Shown here: one piece after another, positions 47,536-56,766 of the stretch
Position numbering within the stretch: the first letter of the stretch is position 1
Layout: every line of letters starts with the position of its first letter
Assembly (NCBI RefSeq): GCF_030323865.1
Contig: NZ_CP066362.1
Span: 1 to 64,000 of the forward strand
DNA: 64,000 nucleotides
Direction of reading: 5' to 3'
Source of the DNA: Pseudarthrobacter defluvii
Lineage (GTDB): Bacteria; Actinomycetota; Actinomycetes; Actinomycetales; Micrococcaceae
Position numbers and translations under genes: made by a program
The notes under the pieces: model-generated
Databases searched by the model: none
What the model was told of the DNA's origin: nothing
Seen by the model: only the letters and a program-made list of their open reading frames with translations

Positions 47536-49302
47536 TCAGTCCCCTTTTCGTGCAGGCGTGGTGCGGGGCGGCGGAACCCGTCGGCGGCCCGTGGCTTCGA
47601 ACGCTGCTGCCAGGCGGAGGAGTTCCGCGTCGCTGTAGGCCTTGCCCGCGAAGGTGAGGCCCACCGGCATCGCGATGTCCGCCGCGAGGCCCATGGGCAC
47701 GGTGACCGTGGGAATGCCAAGGTGCCGGGGGACCAGGTTTCCGTTGGCCACCCACACGCCGTTACGCCAGGCGATGTCCGCCGAGCGTTCGTTAGTGTCG
47801 GCATCCGCCGGGGCAACGTCGGCGGCCGCCGGGAACACCACGGCGTCCAGTCCCAGCCGGTCCATCCACTCCTCCAGGTCCACGCGGCGGGTTTCCTCGA
47901 GTCCCGCCAGGCCTTCGGGCAGGTGCGGGATGTCGGCGAGGACAGGAATGCCGTGCTCCCGGATCCAGGCAGGATAGTCCGCGATGTCGTCATCGAACCC
48001 GTCATAGCGGTCCGGCAGTGCACCGTGGGGAGCGGGGAAGATGGCGGAACCGTCGACGTCGGCGAGGCTGTTTAGCTGTGGGTCGCCGTTGGCAGCCAGG
48101 AAGTCATTCCATGCCCAGGCCGACAGGTCCACAATCTCGTGCCGCAGATACTCCGGGGACACCAGGCCGCGGGTGCCGATGGTAGGCGCGCCCGGACGGT
48201 CACCTTCGTAATTGGACACCACCGGGAAGTCCACCTCCACCACTTCGGCGCCGGCGGCTTCCAGGTCGCGGCGGGCCGCAGCCCACAGTTCCAGGATGGA
48301 CGCGCGCGTTTCGATCCGCTGGCCGGTGGGGCCACCGATGCCAGGCGCCTCCGCCGTCCCGGCATCAGGGTCGGCATTCATGTACATCCGGGGAATGCCC
48401 AGCCGTTTACCCGCGAGGACAGCCGCGGCGGCAGTCGCGTCCGGGACGGCGAGGTCAACGTACGACGGCGGGCGGACGGCGGATGCCCTGGGCACCTCGA
48501 TCCAGGGCTGGACGCGCCAGAAATCACCGCGGGTCTGGGGGTCGTCCGCCACCACCACGTCCAGGACTTCCAGCAGGTCCGCCATGGTCCGCGCGTGCGG
48601 AACCACCACGTCCATGGTGGGGACCAGAGGCCAGTTGCCCCGGACGGAGATGACACCGCGCGAGGGTGTGTAGGCGCAGAGGGCATTGTTGGAGGCCGGC
48701 GCCCGGCCCGAGGACCAGGTTTCCTCGGCCAGGCCAAAGGCAGCGAAGCTGGCCGCGGTTGCAGTTCCGGAACCGTTGGACGATCCCGAAGCGAAAGCGG
48801 CCGTGAGGAAGCTGGCGTTGTAGGGACTCTCAGCCCGTCCATATACCCCGCGCTGCATACCTCCGTTGGCCATGGGCGGCATGTTGGTCAGCCCGATCAG
48901 GATGGCACCACCGGCCCGCAGGCGCTCGATGGAGAAGGCATCGCGCTGCGCCACCAGGTCCTTGAAGGCCGGCGAGCCGGCAGCAACGGTAAGGCCTTTG
49001 GCCTGGTAGCTGTCTTTTGCGGTGTAGGGGATGCCGTCCAGCGGGCCAAGGGTGAACCCGGCAGCGCGGCGCCGGTCCGATGCCTGGGCCTCCGCAATGG
49101 CGTCCGGGTTCAGGACAACCAGGGCATTCAGGCATATACCCGACGAGTCATACTTCTCGATGCGCTCCAGGTAGAGGCGGACAAGCTCCTCGCTGGTTAC
49201 CTCACACGCATTGAGGACAGCCCTGAGTCGGCTGATACCGGCTTCCACCACATCAAACTTTGCCGCCGCCTCCGGCTTCCGCGTCTGCTCCGCCGTTTTC
49301 AT
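47536..49302 (-). CDS. Amidase-signature enzyme paired with agmatine deiminase
   Basis: The 588-aa amidase-signature-family hydrolase has the catalytic Lys in GIPYTAKDSYQ, the Gly/Ser-rich GSSNGSGTATA block with the cis-Ser, and the nucleophile region EETWSSGRAPA (Ser of the family triad). ATG 49302 overlaps the agmatine deiminase stop (ATGA), so it probably acts next in the pathway: N-carbamoylputrescine to putrescine. That role is inferred from context; the standard AguB is in another family. Confidence 0.8.
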   Translation of the reverse strand: MKTAEQTRKPEAAAKFDVVEAGISRLRAVLNACEVTSEELVRLYLERIEKYDSSGICLNALVVLNPDAIAEAQASDRRRAAGFTLGPLDGIPYTAKDSYQAKGLTVAAGSPAFKDLVAQRDAFSIERLRAGGAILIGLTNMPPMANGGMQRGVYGRAESPYNASFLTAAFASGSSNGSGTATAASFAAFGLAEETWSSGRAPASNNALCAYTPSRGVISVRGNWPLVPTMDVVVPHARTMADLLEVLDVVVADDPQTRGDFWRVQPWIEVPRASAVRPPSYVDLAVPDATAAAAVLAGKRLGIPRMYMNADPDAGTAEAPGIGGPTGQRIETRASILELWAAARRDLEAAGAEVVEVDFPVVSNYEGDRPGAPTIGTRGLVSPEYLRHEIVDLSAWAWNDFLAANGDPQLNSLADVDGSAIFPAPHGALPDRYDGFDDDIADYPAWIREHGIPVLADIPHLPEGLAGLEETRRVDLEEWMDRLGLDAVVFPAAADVAPADADTNERSADIAWRNGVWVANGNLVPRHLGIPTVTVPMGLAADIAMPVGLTFAGKAYSDAELLRLAAAFEATGRRRVPPPRTTPARKGD

Positions 49303-50402
49303 GCCGCACCGCCTTCCCGCGGGGCCGGCTGCTGCTGCGTGATGCAGTGGATGCCGCCGCCAAAGGCGAAGATGTCCCGTGCGTCCACCAGTTCAACGGT
49401 GCGCCCGGGATACGCGCGTTCCAGGATGCCGGCAGCGATGGTGTCATTGGGGTCATCGAAACCGCAGAGCACCACAACGTCATTCGCCACGTAGTGGTTG
49501 ATGTAGGACCAGTCCACCCAACCCTCATCGTCCTTGGGCGTGGTTGGGGCGGGGACGTCGATGATGCGCAGCGGCCGGCCCAGGGCGTCCACTTGGCCGG
49601 CCAGGACAGCCTTCAGCTGCAGGTACACCGCGTGGTCCGGATGCGCAGGGTCATCCTGGCGGTGCAGCAGGATGGTGCCGGGGCCGGCGAAGGCGGCCAC
49701 GATGTCCACGTGGCCCCGGGTGCCGAATTCGTCGTAGTCCCGGGTGAGCCCGCGCGGCAGCCAGATGGCCTTGGTGGTGCCCAGGGCCGCATGGATTTCC
49801 GCCTCGACTGATTCCTTCGTGGCGCCGGGGTTGCGGGCCGGATCGAGCTGCACTGTCTCGGTCAGCAGCACTGTCCCTTCGCCGTCCACATGGAAGCCGC
49901 CGCCCTCATTGACCAGGGCTGACGGACGGACCGGTGCGTCCACTCCTGCCGCTACTGCGCGTGCCACCGTCTGGTCCTTTCCCCAGGCGGCCCAGTCCTG
50001 GGCGCCCCAGCCGTTGAAGACCCAGTCGACCGCGGCCAGTGAGCCGTCGGCGGCATGGACGAACGTGGGGCCGCTGTCCCGCAGCCAGGCGTCGTCCAGC
50101 GGCACCTCCACCACGTCGATGCCGCTGCCGAGCCATTCCCGGGCAGCGGTGGCGTCCCGTGGATCTGCGACAACTGTGACGGGTTCGTAGCGCGCAATGG
50201 TGCGGGCCACCTTGGTCCAGGCCGCCCGTGCCCTGTCCAGGGTGGAGCTTCCAACGGCGCCAAAGGTGTCATTGGGCGGCGGGAAGGCCATCCAGGTGCG
50301 CTGGTGCGCCTCCCACTCTGCGGGCATGTGGGTGGTGGTGCCGATTGAAGCGTGGTCAGGGGCGGCGTTGCCCTTGATTGCGGTCGAATAAATGAATGCC
50401 AT
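49299..50402 (-). CDS. aguA: Agmatine deiminase
   Basis: The 367-aa peptidylarginine-deiminase-fold enzyme converts agmatine to N-carbamoylputrescine and ammonia. It has WMAFPP near the N-terminus, DDAWLRDSGPTF, NEGGGFHVDGEGT, the DEFGTRGHVDIVAAF segment and the catalytic Cys353 in GGGIHCITQQQP. The ATG used here lies inside the operator palindrome, and an upstream CATAAT suggests a leaderless mRNA. A start at an internal codon near residue 26 is possible. It heads an operon with the amidase. Confidence 0.9.
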   Translation of the reverse strand: MAFIYSTAIKGNAAPDHASIGTTTHMPAEWEAHQRTWMAFPPPNDTFGAVGSSTLDRARAAWTKVARTIARYEPVTVVADPRDATAAREWLGSGIDVVEVPLDDAWLRDSGPTFVHAADGSLAAVDWVFNGWGAQDWAAWGKDQTVARAVAAGVDAPVRPSALVNEGGGFHVDGEGTVLLTETVQLDPARNPGATKESVEAEIHAALGTTKAIWLPRGLTRDYDEFGTRGHVDIVAAFAGPGTILLHRQDDPAHPDHAVYLQLKAVLAGQVDALGRPLRIIDVPAPTTPKDDEGWVDWSYINHYVANDVVVLCGFDDPNDTIAAGILERAYPGRTVELVDARDIFAFGGGIHCITQQQPAPREGGAA

Positions 50403-50409
50403 TCATTTA
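50389..50409. promoter_or_regulatory. TetR-type operator of agmatine deiminase
   Basis: 21-bp palindrome with arms TAAATGAATG and CATTCATTTA around one base, identical (reading the opposite strand) to the one at 35204-35224 before putrescine oxidase. It overlaps the apparent transcription and translation start of aguA. Confidence 0.8.
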
Positions 50410-50444
50410 TTATGAAGACGGCGTTGTCCGCGCGCAAGAGTATT

Positions 50445-51161
50445 TCAGGCTTCGTCCACATCCGTACGGTCAACAGCCGCCAGAATGGCCCTGGCCAGTT
50501 CCTTTGGCTTGGTGAACTGCGGCCAGTGCCCGGTAGGCAGGTCGATGTACTCTACGTCCCGGACCCTGGACAGCTCTGCGACGAAGGGGTGGCCGGCGGC
50601 GATCCACTCCCGGAGCATGGCGGACGGAAATTCGCAGGTGATCACGGTGGCGGGCACGTCGTAGCGCCGCTCGTCATGCAGCTGCTGCTTGCCGTAGGCC
50701 ACGCCGCGGGGCTCCGGTACTGCGCGGACCCGGAATGCCTGGCGAAGGCCGTCGTCGAGGTCAACCAGGTCGGCGTCGTCGAAATCCTCCCAGCGCGGCA
50801 AGGGCACGTCGTCCCCGACAGCCCGCAACTCGTCGTTGATCACGCCGCCTTCACCCAGGGGTCCGCTGTCCACATAGATGGCCCGCTCCACCTTCTGCGG
50901 CCTGGCGTCCACGGCTCCATGGATGATGGCACCGCCGCCGGAGTGCCCCACCAAGACCACCTTGCCGGGCAGGCCGTCCAGGACCTGCACCACCGCATCG
51001 ATGTGGTCCTGCAGGTTGATGCCCGACCGGCTGGCGTCCACCGCCTCCTTTCCGGGAAGGGTGAGGGAATGGGTTCGGTGTCCTGCCGCTTCCAGCGCTG
51101 GCACCACCGCCTCCCACGACGAAGCATCCAACCAGAATCCGGGTACCAGGATGATGTCCAT
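50445..51161 (-). CDS. Alpha/beta hydrolase
   Basis: The 238-aa soluble hydrolase of the esterase/lactonase type has the nucleophile elbow VLVGHSGGGA (Ser94), a late His (LPTGHWPQF) and an acid in between. The N-terminus MDIILVPGFWLDASSWEAV fits the family. It is upstream of the agmatine deiminase operon on the same strand, but the operator lies between, so it is probably its own transcript. The substrate is unknown. Confidence 0.8.
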   Translation of the reverse strand: MDIILVPGFWLDASSWEAVVPALEAAGHRTHSLTLPGKEAVDASRSGINLQDHIDAVVQVLDGLPGKVVLVGHSGGGAIIHGAVDARPQKVERAIYVDSGPLGEGGVINDELRAVGDDVPLPRWEDFDDADLVDLDDGLRQAFRVRAVPEPRGVAYGKQQLHDERRYDVPATVITCEFPSAMLREWIAAGHPFVAELSRVRDVEYIDLPTGHWPQFTKPKELARAILAAVDRTDVDEA

Positions 51162-51205
51162 GACCGAACCCTACTCCCCACCCCCGACCCGGAGTACGGG
51201 CATTC

Positions 51206-52366
51206 CTACCGCTTCCGCTTCCGGTCCTTCCCTACGTTGCGGTTGCCGCGTTCAGAGGCCTCGCGCTCCGCCCAGCGCTGCGACTTCCCCGCCGTCACCA
51301 CCTTTTGGTGCCACTCGCGGTGGTACGCGCGCTGGGCCGCGACGTCGGACCGCCGTGCCAGTGCTGCCAGCTCCCGCTGCATTTTCAGGTAGGAGTTCCA
51401 GCGGCGCTCGGCGAGGACGCCGCTGTCGATCGCCTCCCGGACCGCACAGCCCGGTTCGTTCCCATGGCCGCAGTCCGCGAACCGGCAGCCGGCGGCCAGT
51501 TCCTCCACGTCGCCGAACATCCCGCCCAGGCCTTCCCCGGCATCGAACAATCCGAAGCCGCGCACCCCCGGCGTATCCATCAGCACGGTGCCGTTGGCCA
51601 GCGGCACCAGTTCCCGGGAGGTGGTGGTGTGCTTGCCTTTGAAGTCCCCGGACCGCACTTCTCCTGTCTGCTGGACTTCACGGCCCACCAGCGCGTTGAT
51701 CAGGGTGGACTTGCCGGCGCCGGACGGGCCCAGGAGCACGATGGTGCCGGCGGGCGGGATGCGGGACATCAATTCGTCGATCCCGTCGCCGTTTTCGGCG
51801 GACGTGGTGACCACCTCCACGCCCGCCGCCTGCAGGATGACTTTCCCGACGACGTCGTCCGCCACCTGTGCCAGGTCCGCCTTGGTGATGATCACCAGCG
51901 GGGTGGCGCCGGAGTCCCAGGCGGCAACGAGGGTGCGTTCGAGCCTGTTGTGCGTGAGCGGCCGGTCCACGGGAACCACGATCCCTACGGTGTCCATGTT
52001 CGCGGCCAGGACCTGCTCCTCGGAGGAGTCCTCGAACGCGCGCTTGCGGCTCAGCTCGGAACGCCGGGGGAGGACTGCCAGGATCTGGCGATCGCCGGCA
52101 CGGTTGCGTCCCGTCCAGACCCAGTCGCCGGTGACCGCCGGGTCGCCGGACAGCGGATACGGCAGGTGGAGCAGCGCGTCCTCGACGGCAACCAGCAGCA
52201 GGGTGCGGTCAACGCGGACCACGCGTCCCCGTCCCGTGGCGCCGGGGCAGGGGTGCTGATCGAAGTGGCGGGCGACGGCGGGGGTGTAGCCGTACGCGGT
52301 CATGGTGCGGGTGGGTTGGATGGCGCTTGAGGTGTTGTCCGGGGCGTTGCCTGAAGAATTGTGCAC
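51206..52366 (-). CDS. rsgA: Ribosome small-subunit biogenesis GTPase RsgA
   Basis: The 386-aa circularly permuted GTPase matures 30S ribosomes. The G motifs are permuted: TKAD (G4) comes before GPSGAGKSTL (G1), and then DTPG (G3). A zinc site of the type CRFADCGHGNEPGC is near the C-terminus, followed by a basic tail. GTG 52366 with GAGGAAA upstream. A small upstream reading frame may regulate it. Confidence 0.92.
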   Translation of the reverse strand: MHNSSGNAPDNTSSAIQPTRTMTAYGYTPAVARHFDQHPCPGATGRGRVVRVDRTLLLVAVEDALLHLPYPLSGDPAVTGDWVWTGRNRAGDRQILAVLPRRSELSRKRAFEDSSEEQVLAANMDTVGIVVPVDRPLTHNRLERTLVAAWDSGATPLVIITKADLAQVADDVVGKVILQAAGVEVVTTSAENGDGIDELMSRIPPAGTIVLLGPSGAGKSTLINALVGREVQQTGEVRSGDFKGKHTTTSRELVPLANGTVLMDTPGVRGFGLFDAGEGLGGMFGDVEELAAGCRFADCGHGNEPGCAVREAIDSGVLAERRWNSYLKMQRELAALARRSDVAAQRAYHREWHQKVVTAGKSQRWAEREASERGNRNVGKDRKRKR

Positions 52367-52425
52367 GGTGGTTTCCTCGCGAGGGTCCCCGGCGCCGGAA
52401 CGCTATGGCGGACAGTTGCCGTCAG

Positions 52426-52500
52426 TCAGGCGTGTGCAGCCGGGAGGATGGGTGATGGAGTCGGTGCGGGGCGCTCAAGGCGCGCGGCAACAGCAGTCAT
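52426..52500 (-). CDS. 24-aa upstream reading frame before rsgA
   Basis: ATG 52500 with GGGAGGTGG 5 nt upstream, 24 codons (MTAVAARLERPAPTP...), stop at 52426, 59 nt before the rsgA start codon. A TTG with AGGAGG upstream would add nine residues in the same frame. No homology is recognised. It could be a leader peptide or a small protein. Confidence 0.4.
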   Translation of the reverse strand: MTAVAARLERPAPTPSPILPAAHA

Positions 52501-52604
52501 CAAAACCACCTCCCATCCCTCGTGCAAGTTTTCGTCCTCCTGCCGGGACGGCAGGTGGGAACCGGGCCCCACTCTAGTACCCGCCGCCGTCGGGCACTAG
52601 GGGC

Positions 52605-52665
52605 AGGCACAAAAAGGGAGCGGATCCGGCTGCTGATTGAACCGGACCCGCCGCCCCCTTGGAAA
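52605..52665 (-). terminator. Terminator after the CNNM gene
   Basis: On the minus strand a GC-rich stem with GGTCCGG/CCGGATCC arms is followed by TTTTT. It ends the two-gene CNNM operon before the rsgA leader. The stem has internal mismatches. Confidence 0.55.
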
Positions 52666-52670
52666 CCGGA

Positions 52671-53711
52671 CTATACGCTGGTGGCGTCCTGCACCTCGCC
52701 CACCAGTTCCTCGATGATGTCCTCGAGGAAGAGCATCCCGGTGGTCCTGCCATCGGCGTCGAACACCCGGGCCACGTGGGCTCCGGTCCGCCGCATCGCC
52801 GCCAGTGCATCCTCAAGGTCCGCGCCGGCAAATGCCGACGCCAGGCGTCGGACCCGTTTGGCCGGGACCGGCTGGTGGAATTTCTCCGCCGCAGTGAGGT
52901 CCATGACGTCCTTGAGGTGCAGGTAGCCATCGGGCTCCCCGGCACTGTTGGTCAGGATGTAGCGCGAGTAGCCGTGCCCTGCCACGGCCTGCTGGATGTC
53001 TGCCGGCGTGGCGGATTCCGGCAGAAGCACCATGTCGGCCATGGTCACCTGGACGTCCGCCACGGTTTTGGCGGTGAATTCGAACGCGTTGGTCAGTGCG
53101 CCCGTGGTGTCCGTCAGCATGCCGTCCCGGGTGGACTGCTCCACAATCGTGGCCACCTCGTCCAGGGTGTACGCGCTGGTGGCCTCGTCCTTGGGCTCCA
53201 CCCGGAAGAGCCGCAGGATGGAGTTGGCTATCCCGTTCAGGGCCCAAATAACGGGCTTGAACACCTTGGCCACCATGACCAGCGGCGGCGCAAGCAGGAG
53301 GGCCGCACGGGTAGGCACTGAGAAGGAGATGTTCTTGGGCACCATCTCGCCCACCACCACGTGGAGGAAGGTCACCAGCAGGAGCGCCACGATGAACGCG
53401 ATGATGCTGATCGCCTCATAGGACAGGGACGTCAGGCCCAGCGGGATCTCCAACAGGTGGTGGATCGCCGGTTCGGAGACGTTCAGGATGACCAGGGAGC
53501 AGACGGTGATGCCCAACTGGCTGGTGGCCAGCATGAGCGTGGCGTGTTCCATGGCCCAGAGCGTGGTTTTTGCCGCTTTGCTGCCGGCCTCGGCCTTGGG
53601 CTCGATCTGGGAGCGGCGGGCGGAGATGACGGCGAATTCGGCTCCCACGAAGAAGCCGTTGACCACCAGGAGCACCGCCAGCCAGATGATGCCGGGAAGG
53701 TATTCACTCAT
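52671..53711 (-). CDS. CNNM/CorC-type membrane transporter (short)
   Basis: The 346-aa protein has a DUF21 (CNNM) membrane domain with about four helices (1-170; [30 protein letters not shown]) and two CBS domains (about 200-340). Family members move Mg or Co or sense them. It overlaps the next upstream gene by 8 nt, so the two are made together and may form a heteromer. Confidence 0.85.
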   Translation of the reverse strand: MSEYLPGIIWLAVLLVVNGFFVGAEFAVISARRSQIEPKAEAGSKAAKTTLWAMEHATLMLATSQLGITVCSLVILNVSEPAIHHLLEIPLGLTSLSYEAISIIAFIVALLLVTFLHVVVGEMVPKNISFSVPTRAALLLAPPLVMVAKVFKPVIWALNGIANSILRLFRVEPKDEATSAYTLDEVATIVEQSTRDGMLTDTTGALTNAFEFTAKTVADVQVTMADMVLLPESATPADIQQAVAGHGYSRYILTNSAGEPDGYLHLKDVMDLTAAEKFHQPVPAKRVRRLASAFAGADLEDALAAMRRTGAHVARVFDADGRTTGMLFLEDIIEELVGEVQDATSV

Positions 53712-55065
53712 GGGTCAGCTCCTGGGTCAGGTTGTCGATGATCCGATCGTGCGGGCTTCGCGGAGGCTCGCCGGACGCGGCGGGCGTGAAGCGCAGCCGC
53801 TCCACGTGCATGCCTGCCACGCGCTCCACGCGGAGGGTGCCGCCGTCGACCTTAACCTCATCGCCCAGTTCGGGCAGGCGGTCCAGGCGGTCAGTGACGA
53901 ACCCGCCCACGGTGTCGTACTCGTCCCCGTCGGGGACCTCGATTCCGGTGCGGTCCAGCAGTTCGTCCGGCCGCAGTGCGGCGTCGAACGTGATGGACCG
54001 GCCTACGCGGACAACGCCGGCGCGCGCCCGGTCGTGCTCATCCTCCAGTTCGCCCACGATCTCTTCCACCAGGTCCTCCAGGGTGACGATCCCGGCGGTG
54101 CCGCCATGCTCGTCCGAAACGATGGCCACCTGGAGCCCCTGACGCCGCAGCAGGCCCAGGAGGGTGTCCACGCCCATGGATTCCGGCACCCGCAGCGGCT
54201 CGATCATGAGCTCCGCCGCGGCAGTACCGGCCCGTTGGTCCAGAGCCACGGCGAACGCCTGCTTGACGTGCAGGAGGCCCAGGACGTCGTCCCGGTCCCG
54301 CCCGATCACGGGAAACCGGGAGTAGCCGGTGGCCGTGGCAAGCGAAACGATGTCCTCTGCGGTGTCGGACAGGCCTACGGCCGCCATCCTGACGCGCGGG
54401 GTCATGACATCAGCGGCACTGTACCCGGAGAAGCGGAGCGTGCGGCGCAGCAGGGTGGCATGGTCCAGGTCCAGGACACCTTCGACGGCGGAGCGGCGCA
54501 CCAGGGAGCTCAGCTCCTCCGCGCTGCGGGCACCGGAAAGCTCTTCCTTGGGCTCAATTCCGAACCCGCGGATGATCCTGTTGGCAGTGTTGTTGAAGAG
54601 CAGGATCACGGGCTTGAACACGGCCGTGAAGAGGGCCTGGAATGGCACCACCACCTTGGCCGTAGCCAGCGGCAGGGCCAGGGCGAAGTTCTTGGGGACA
54701 AGCTCGCCCACCACCATCGAAAAGACCGTGGCCAGGAAGATTCCGGCAACGGAGCCGACGGCGGGCACCAAGGCTTCGGCCAGCCCCGCGGACTGCAGCG
54801 GGCCGCTGAGCATGCGGCTGATGGCCGGTTCGAAGGTGTAGCCGGTCAGCAGCGTGGTCAGGGTGATGCCCAGCTGCGCCCCCGAGAGGTGGGTGGAGGT
54901 GATCCGAAGGGCTTTGATGGTGGGACCAAGGCGCTTCTCGCCGCGGGCTTGGCGTGCTTCGAGATCGTGCCGGTCCAGGTTCACCAGCGCGAACTCCGAG
55001 GCGACGAAGAAGCCGGTGCCGACGGTCAGGACCAGGCCGATGCCCAGCATGATCCATTCATACAT
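53704..55065 (-). CDS. CNNM/HlyC/CorC-type membrane transporter
   Basis: The 453-aa protein has a CNNM domain ([31 protein letters not shown]), a CBS pair (about 215-340, [28 protein letters not shown]) and a C-terminal CorC/HlyC domain (about 365-440, [20 protein letters not shown]). It probably handles divalent cations. First gene of the pair with the short CNNM gene. Confidence 0.87.
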   Translation of the reverse strand: MYEWIMLGIGLVLTVGTGFFVASEFALVNLDRHDLEARQARGEKRLGPTIKALRITSTHLSGAQLGITLTTLLTGYTFEPAISRMLSGPLQSAGLAEALVPAVGSVAGIFLATVFSMVVGELVPKNFALALPLATAKVVVPFQALFTAVFKPVILLFNNTANRIIRGFGIEPKEELSGARSAEELSSLVRRSAVEGVLDLDHATLLRRTLRFSGYSAADVMTPRVRMAAVGLSDTAEDIVSLATATGYSRFPVIGRDRDDVLGLLHVKQAFAVALDQRAGTAAAELMIEPLRVPESMGVDTLLGLLRRQGLQVAIVSDEHGGTAGIVTLEDLVEEIVGELEDEHDRARAGVVRVGRSITFDAALRPDELLDRTGIEVPDGDEYDTVGGFVTDRLDRLPELGDEVKVDGGTLRVERVAGMHVERLRFTPAASGEPPRSPHDRIIDNLTQELTHE

Positions 55066-55192
55066 TGGGGCGCCCCTCTCCTGTGGTGGCCGGTGTTCCG
55101 GTCAGGTGGCAGAGGGGCCAGGGCATGTGTGAAGGGGGGTCGTCCATATCCGGTTCAACTCCGCGGCTGGCGGAGAAGTTCCGGAGCGCCTC

Positions 55193-55429
55193 TTACCGGC
55201 GCAGCTCCAAGGCCCGCTTCTGCCGCCCGCTGATGGACGAAACGTAGCCGCAATTGGTGCAGGTGATCCGGAACTTCCGGGACACCGTGAGCACCGGGAT
55301 GAAGAACAAGGTGAACTTTGTGGCTTGTTCCTCAAGGAGGTGGTGGATGAAGGCGCCGCAGTGCGGGCACGTTGCCGTCTTGCCCGGCAGCGCCTTGAGC
55401 ACGGTCTTGAACCCGAAGAGGAGGAGCAT
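55193..55429 (-). CDS. Zinc-ribbon protein
   Basis: The 78-aa protein starts MLLLFGFKTVLKALPGKTAT and has two CxxC pairs (CPHC at 21-24, CTNC at 57-60) that bind one zinc. A central hydrophobic strand and a basic end follow. GAAAGG lies 6 nt before the ATG. Function unknown. It resembles the short zinc-ribbon family of Actinobacteria, and is divergent from the GGDEF gene. Confidence 0.75.
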   Translation of the reverse strand: MLLLFGFKTVLKALPGKTATCPHCGAFIHHLLEEQATKFTLFFIPVLTVSRKFRITCTNCGYVSSISGRQKRALELRR

Positions 55430-55575
55430 TGCGCGCCTTTCGTTGTCCGAATGGTTAACCTCCCACCCTAGGCGAGTTTGGCTGGTCCACATCCGGGGTA
55501 GGGATGCTTTGCGCCATGTGGGTGGTGCGATACTGGCGTGGGCAGCATTAGGGCTTTTGGGGGGACTTCTGGCAC

Positions 55576-56727
55576 ATGGTTCTGGATACGGCGACCCTGC
55601 GCATCGCTTTTGGCCTGATGGCCCTGGTGCTGGTGGTCCTTTTCTACTTTTCCGCCTACCGGGCGACGCGCTCGCCGTACAGTGCGTGGTGGTGCGGGGC
55701 CTTGCTGTTCTTCCTTTCCGGATCCGGCTGCTTCCTGCTGGACGGCACGCCACAGCAGTGGTGGGCCAACCCGCTGGGTAATACACTGCTGGTGCACGGC
55801 GGGGTTGCTGTGTGGGCGGGCGCGCGCTCACTGCGGACCGTGCAGCCACCCAAGTGGGCCTTTACCGGCATCCCCCTTGTCACCCTGGTGGCGTCCCTGC
55901 TGGACCACCCCGCCACCAACACCTGGTCCGGCGGTCCCGTGTTCCTCGCCGCGATGAGCCTGACCGTCGGACTGGCGTCGCGTGAGCTGTGGCGGCTTGA
56001 GCCGGGCTATTCGCGGGTGCGCATCCCCATGGCGGTGGCTGCAGGCGGCCTGTCCGCTTACTATTTCTTCCGCTGGCTGGCGTTCCTGGTGGAGGGCCCG
56101 GACGGTCCGGTTTTCGTTACCGTTTTTGGATCGGCCGTGACCACCATGGTGACTATGGTGCTGTTGGTGGTGGTGTCCTTCAGCATGGCCGGGTTGAGCA
56201 CCGAACAGCAGACCCGCGCCCTGCGGGTGGTTGCAACCCGTGACGACCTCACCGGACTCCTGAACCGCAAGGCCTTCCTGGACCTCGCTGCCGAACAGCT
56301 TGCCGACCGCACCATCACCGGGGGCTCCGGCGCGCTGATCCTTGCCGACCTTGACCATTTCAAGGTGGTCAACGATACACACGGCCACGCCGCCGGCGAC
56401 CTGGCGTTGCAGGCCTTCGCCGACGCCTGCGTTGCCACGGTCCGCTCCACCGACCTGGCCGGCAGGTACGGCGGGGAAGAGTTCGTGATCCTGGTCCCCG
56501 GGGCAAGTGCTGAACGGGCCGAGACGATCGCGGAGGAAATCAGCAGTCGCCTGGCAGGTGCTGCAGCGCCGGACGGCATGGAGATGCCCACCGCGAGTTA
56601 CGGCATTTCAACCTACGACGGCGGGACCTCCGATGTGGACCGCCTCATCGCCGCAGCTGATGAGGCCCTGTACAGGGCCAAGTCATTGGGAAGGAACCGC
56701 GCCGCCCGCAGCGATGAGCTGCACTAG
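55576..56727 (+). CDS. Membrane diguanylate cyclase (GGDEF)
   Basis: The 383-aa protein has an N-terminal sensory region with about seven membrane helices (1-205) and a C-terminal GGDEF domain (about 215-380). The active-site loop is GGEEF and an I-site RxxD (RSTD) lies five residues before it, so it is expected to make c-di-GMP and be inhibited by it. LADLDHFKVVNDTHGH is the metal-binding motif. No EAL phosphodiesterase is near. Confidence 0.9.
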   Translation: MVLDTATLRIAFGLMALVLVVLFYFSAYRATRSPYSAWWCGALLFFLSGSGCFLLDGTPQQWWANPLGNTLLVHGGVAVWAGARSLRTVQPPKWAFTGIPLVTLVASLLDHPATNTWSGGPVFLAAMSLTVGLASRELWRLEPGYSRVRIPMAVAAGGLSAYYFFRWLAFLVEGPDGPVFVTVFGSAVTTMVTMVLLVVVSFSMAGLSTEQQTRALRVVATRDDLTGLLNRKAFLDLAAEQLADRTITGGSGALILADLDHFKVVNDTHGHAAGDLALQAFADACVATVRSTDLAGRYGGEEFVILVPGASAERAETIAEEISSRLAGAAAPDGMEMPTASYGISTYDGGTSDVDRLIAAADEALYRAKSLGRNRAARSDELH

Positions 56728-56754
56728 CTGCACTGCGGCGGGCGGCGCGGTTCC
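56693..56754. terminator. Bidirectional terminator hairpin
   Basis: Arms GGAACCGCGCCGCCCGCAG and its near complement (right arm with a 3-nt insert) overlap the end of the GGDEF gene. It lies between the convergent GGDEF and carbohydrate operon 3' ends. Confidence 0.6.
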
Positions 56755-56766
56755 GGTTCCGGGTGG

